Shown: positions 6,052 through 6,236 of the stretch, piece by piece | Layout: each line of letters starts with the position of its first letter | Position numbering within the stretch: the stretch's first letter is position 1 | Assembly (NCBI GenBank): GCA_947626725.1 | Contig: CANQTI010000116.1 | Location: 1 to 6,236 of the forward strand | Reading direction: 5' to 3' | DNA: 6,236 bases | Source of the DNA: an uncultured Eisenbergiella sp. | GTDB lineage: Bacteria; Bacillota; Clostridia; Lachnospirales; Lachnospiraceae | The notes under the pieces: generated by a model | Told to the model about the DNA's origin: nothing | The model's input: the letters and a program-made list of their open reading frames with translations, nothing else | The model's database searches: none | Translations under genes and position numbers: made by a program

Positions 6052-6107
6052 AAAAAACAGGTGCCGTGCGATCCTCTATTTTGATGATCGCGAGGCACCC
6101 GCTTTTT
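6052..6107. terminator. Terminator between convergent genes, both strands
   Basis: GGTGCC (6060-6065) pairs with GGCACC (6094-6099) and GCGATC (6068-6073) with GATCGC (6086-6091). A 2x2 internal loop separates the two stems, and 12 bases form the loop. A T run at 6103-6107 serves the plus strand, and the A run at 6052-6057 gives the T run for the minus strand. It lies about 50 bases past the AlbA_2 stop and about 30 bases past the stop of the convergent rubrerythrin gene, so it plausibly ends both transcripts. Confidence 0.82.
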
Positions 6108-6134
6108 AGAAATCTGTTCGATTTCGATTTTTTA

Positions 6135-6236
6135 TCAGTTGAAGTACCTCTTCAGCAGTCCCTCGAACGCCTTGCCGTGACGGGCCTCGTCTCTCGCCAT
6201 CTCATGAACGGTGTCATGGATCGCGTCCAGATTCAG
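6135..6236 (-). CDS. Rubrerythrin / NADH peroxidase, C-terminal end (partial)
   Basis: Reading the minus strand from the right edge gives 33 codons to a TGA at 6137-6135: LNLDAIHDTVHEMARDEARH followed by GKAFEGLLKRYFN. This closely matches the C-terminal end of clostridial rubrerythrin-type NADH peroxidases, which detoxify hydrogen peroxide in anaerobes using a diiron site plus rubredoxin-like iron. DEARH contains the E-x-x-H pair that supplies ligands to the diiron centre. The rest of the gene, including the rubredoxin-like part, lies beyond the window, so the exact subtype cannot be fixed. It converges on the AlbA_2 gene. Confidence 0.88.
   Translation of the reverse strand: MNLDAIHDTVHEMARDEARHGKAFEGLLKRYFN

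Overview
The window looks like chromosomal DNA of a strictly anaerobic Gram-positive Clostridia, most likely a fairly GC-rich Lachnospiraceae relative. The grounds are the zinc-ligand form of ribosomal protein S18, a clostridial-type rubrerythrin/NADH peroxidase end, AGGAGG-type ribosome binding sites, consensus sigma-A promoters and a secreted protein of the type I recall as DUF5722. No species can be named from sequence alone.

Layout. (1) 1-298: the end of rpsR (S18), cut by the left edge and closed by a strong intrinsic terminator. (2) 331-3708: a consensus promoter followed by three co-directional reading frames. The first is a shortened IS5-family transposase that keeps only its N-terminal domain. 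The second is a complete Gfo/Idh/MocA-type oxidoreductase. Eleven bases after it comes a secreted glycoside-hydrolase-like TIM-barrel protein. The last two probably form a carbohydrate-processing pair, and the transposase remnant lies inside their leader. (3) 3709-4691: a more AT-rich, gene-poor stretch with a 15-bp-stem terminator and a remnant of a GyrI-like effector-binding domain with no DNA-binding part. (4) 4632-6005: a strong promoter overlapped by GGTTAGAA repeats, then an AlbA_2/Schlafen-type protein with a GHKL-like ATPase region and a C-terminal winged helix. It is probably a self-regulated DNA-binding ATPase and may have been acquired horizontally. (5) 6060-6236: a terminator usable from both strands, separating this gene from a convergent rubrerythrin/NADH peroxidase gene cut by the right edge.

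Housekeeping genes at the edges (S18, rubrerythrin) flank an accessory interior. The two points most worth following are the uncharacterised oxidoreductase plus secreted hydrolase pair, and the repeat-bearing promoter of the AlbA_2 protein. No CRISPR array, tRNA, rRNA or complete mobile element was seen.
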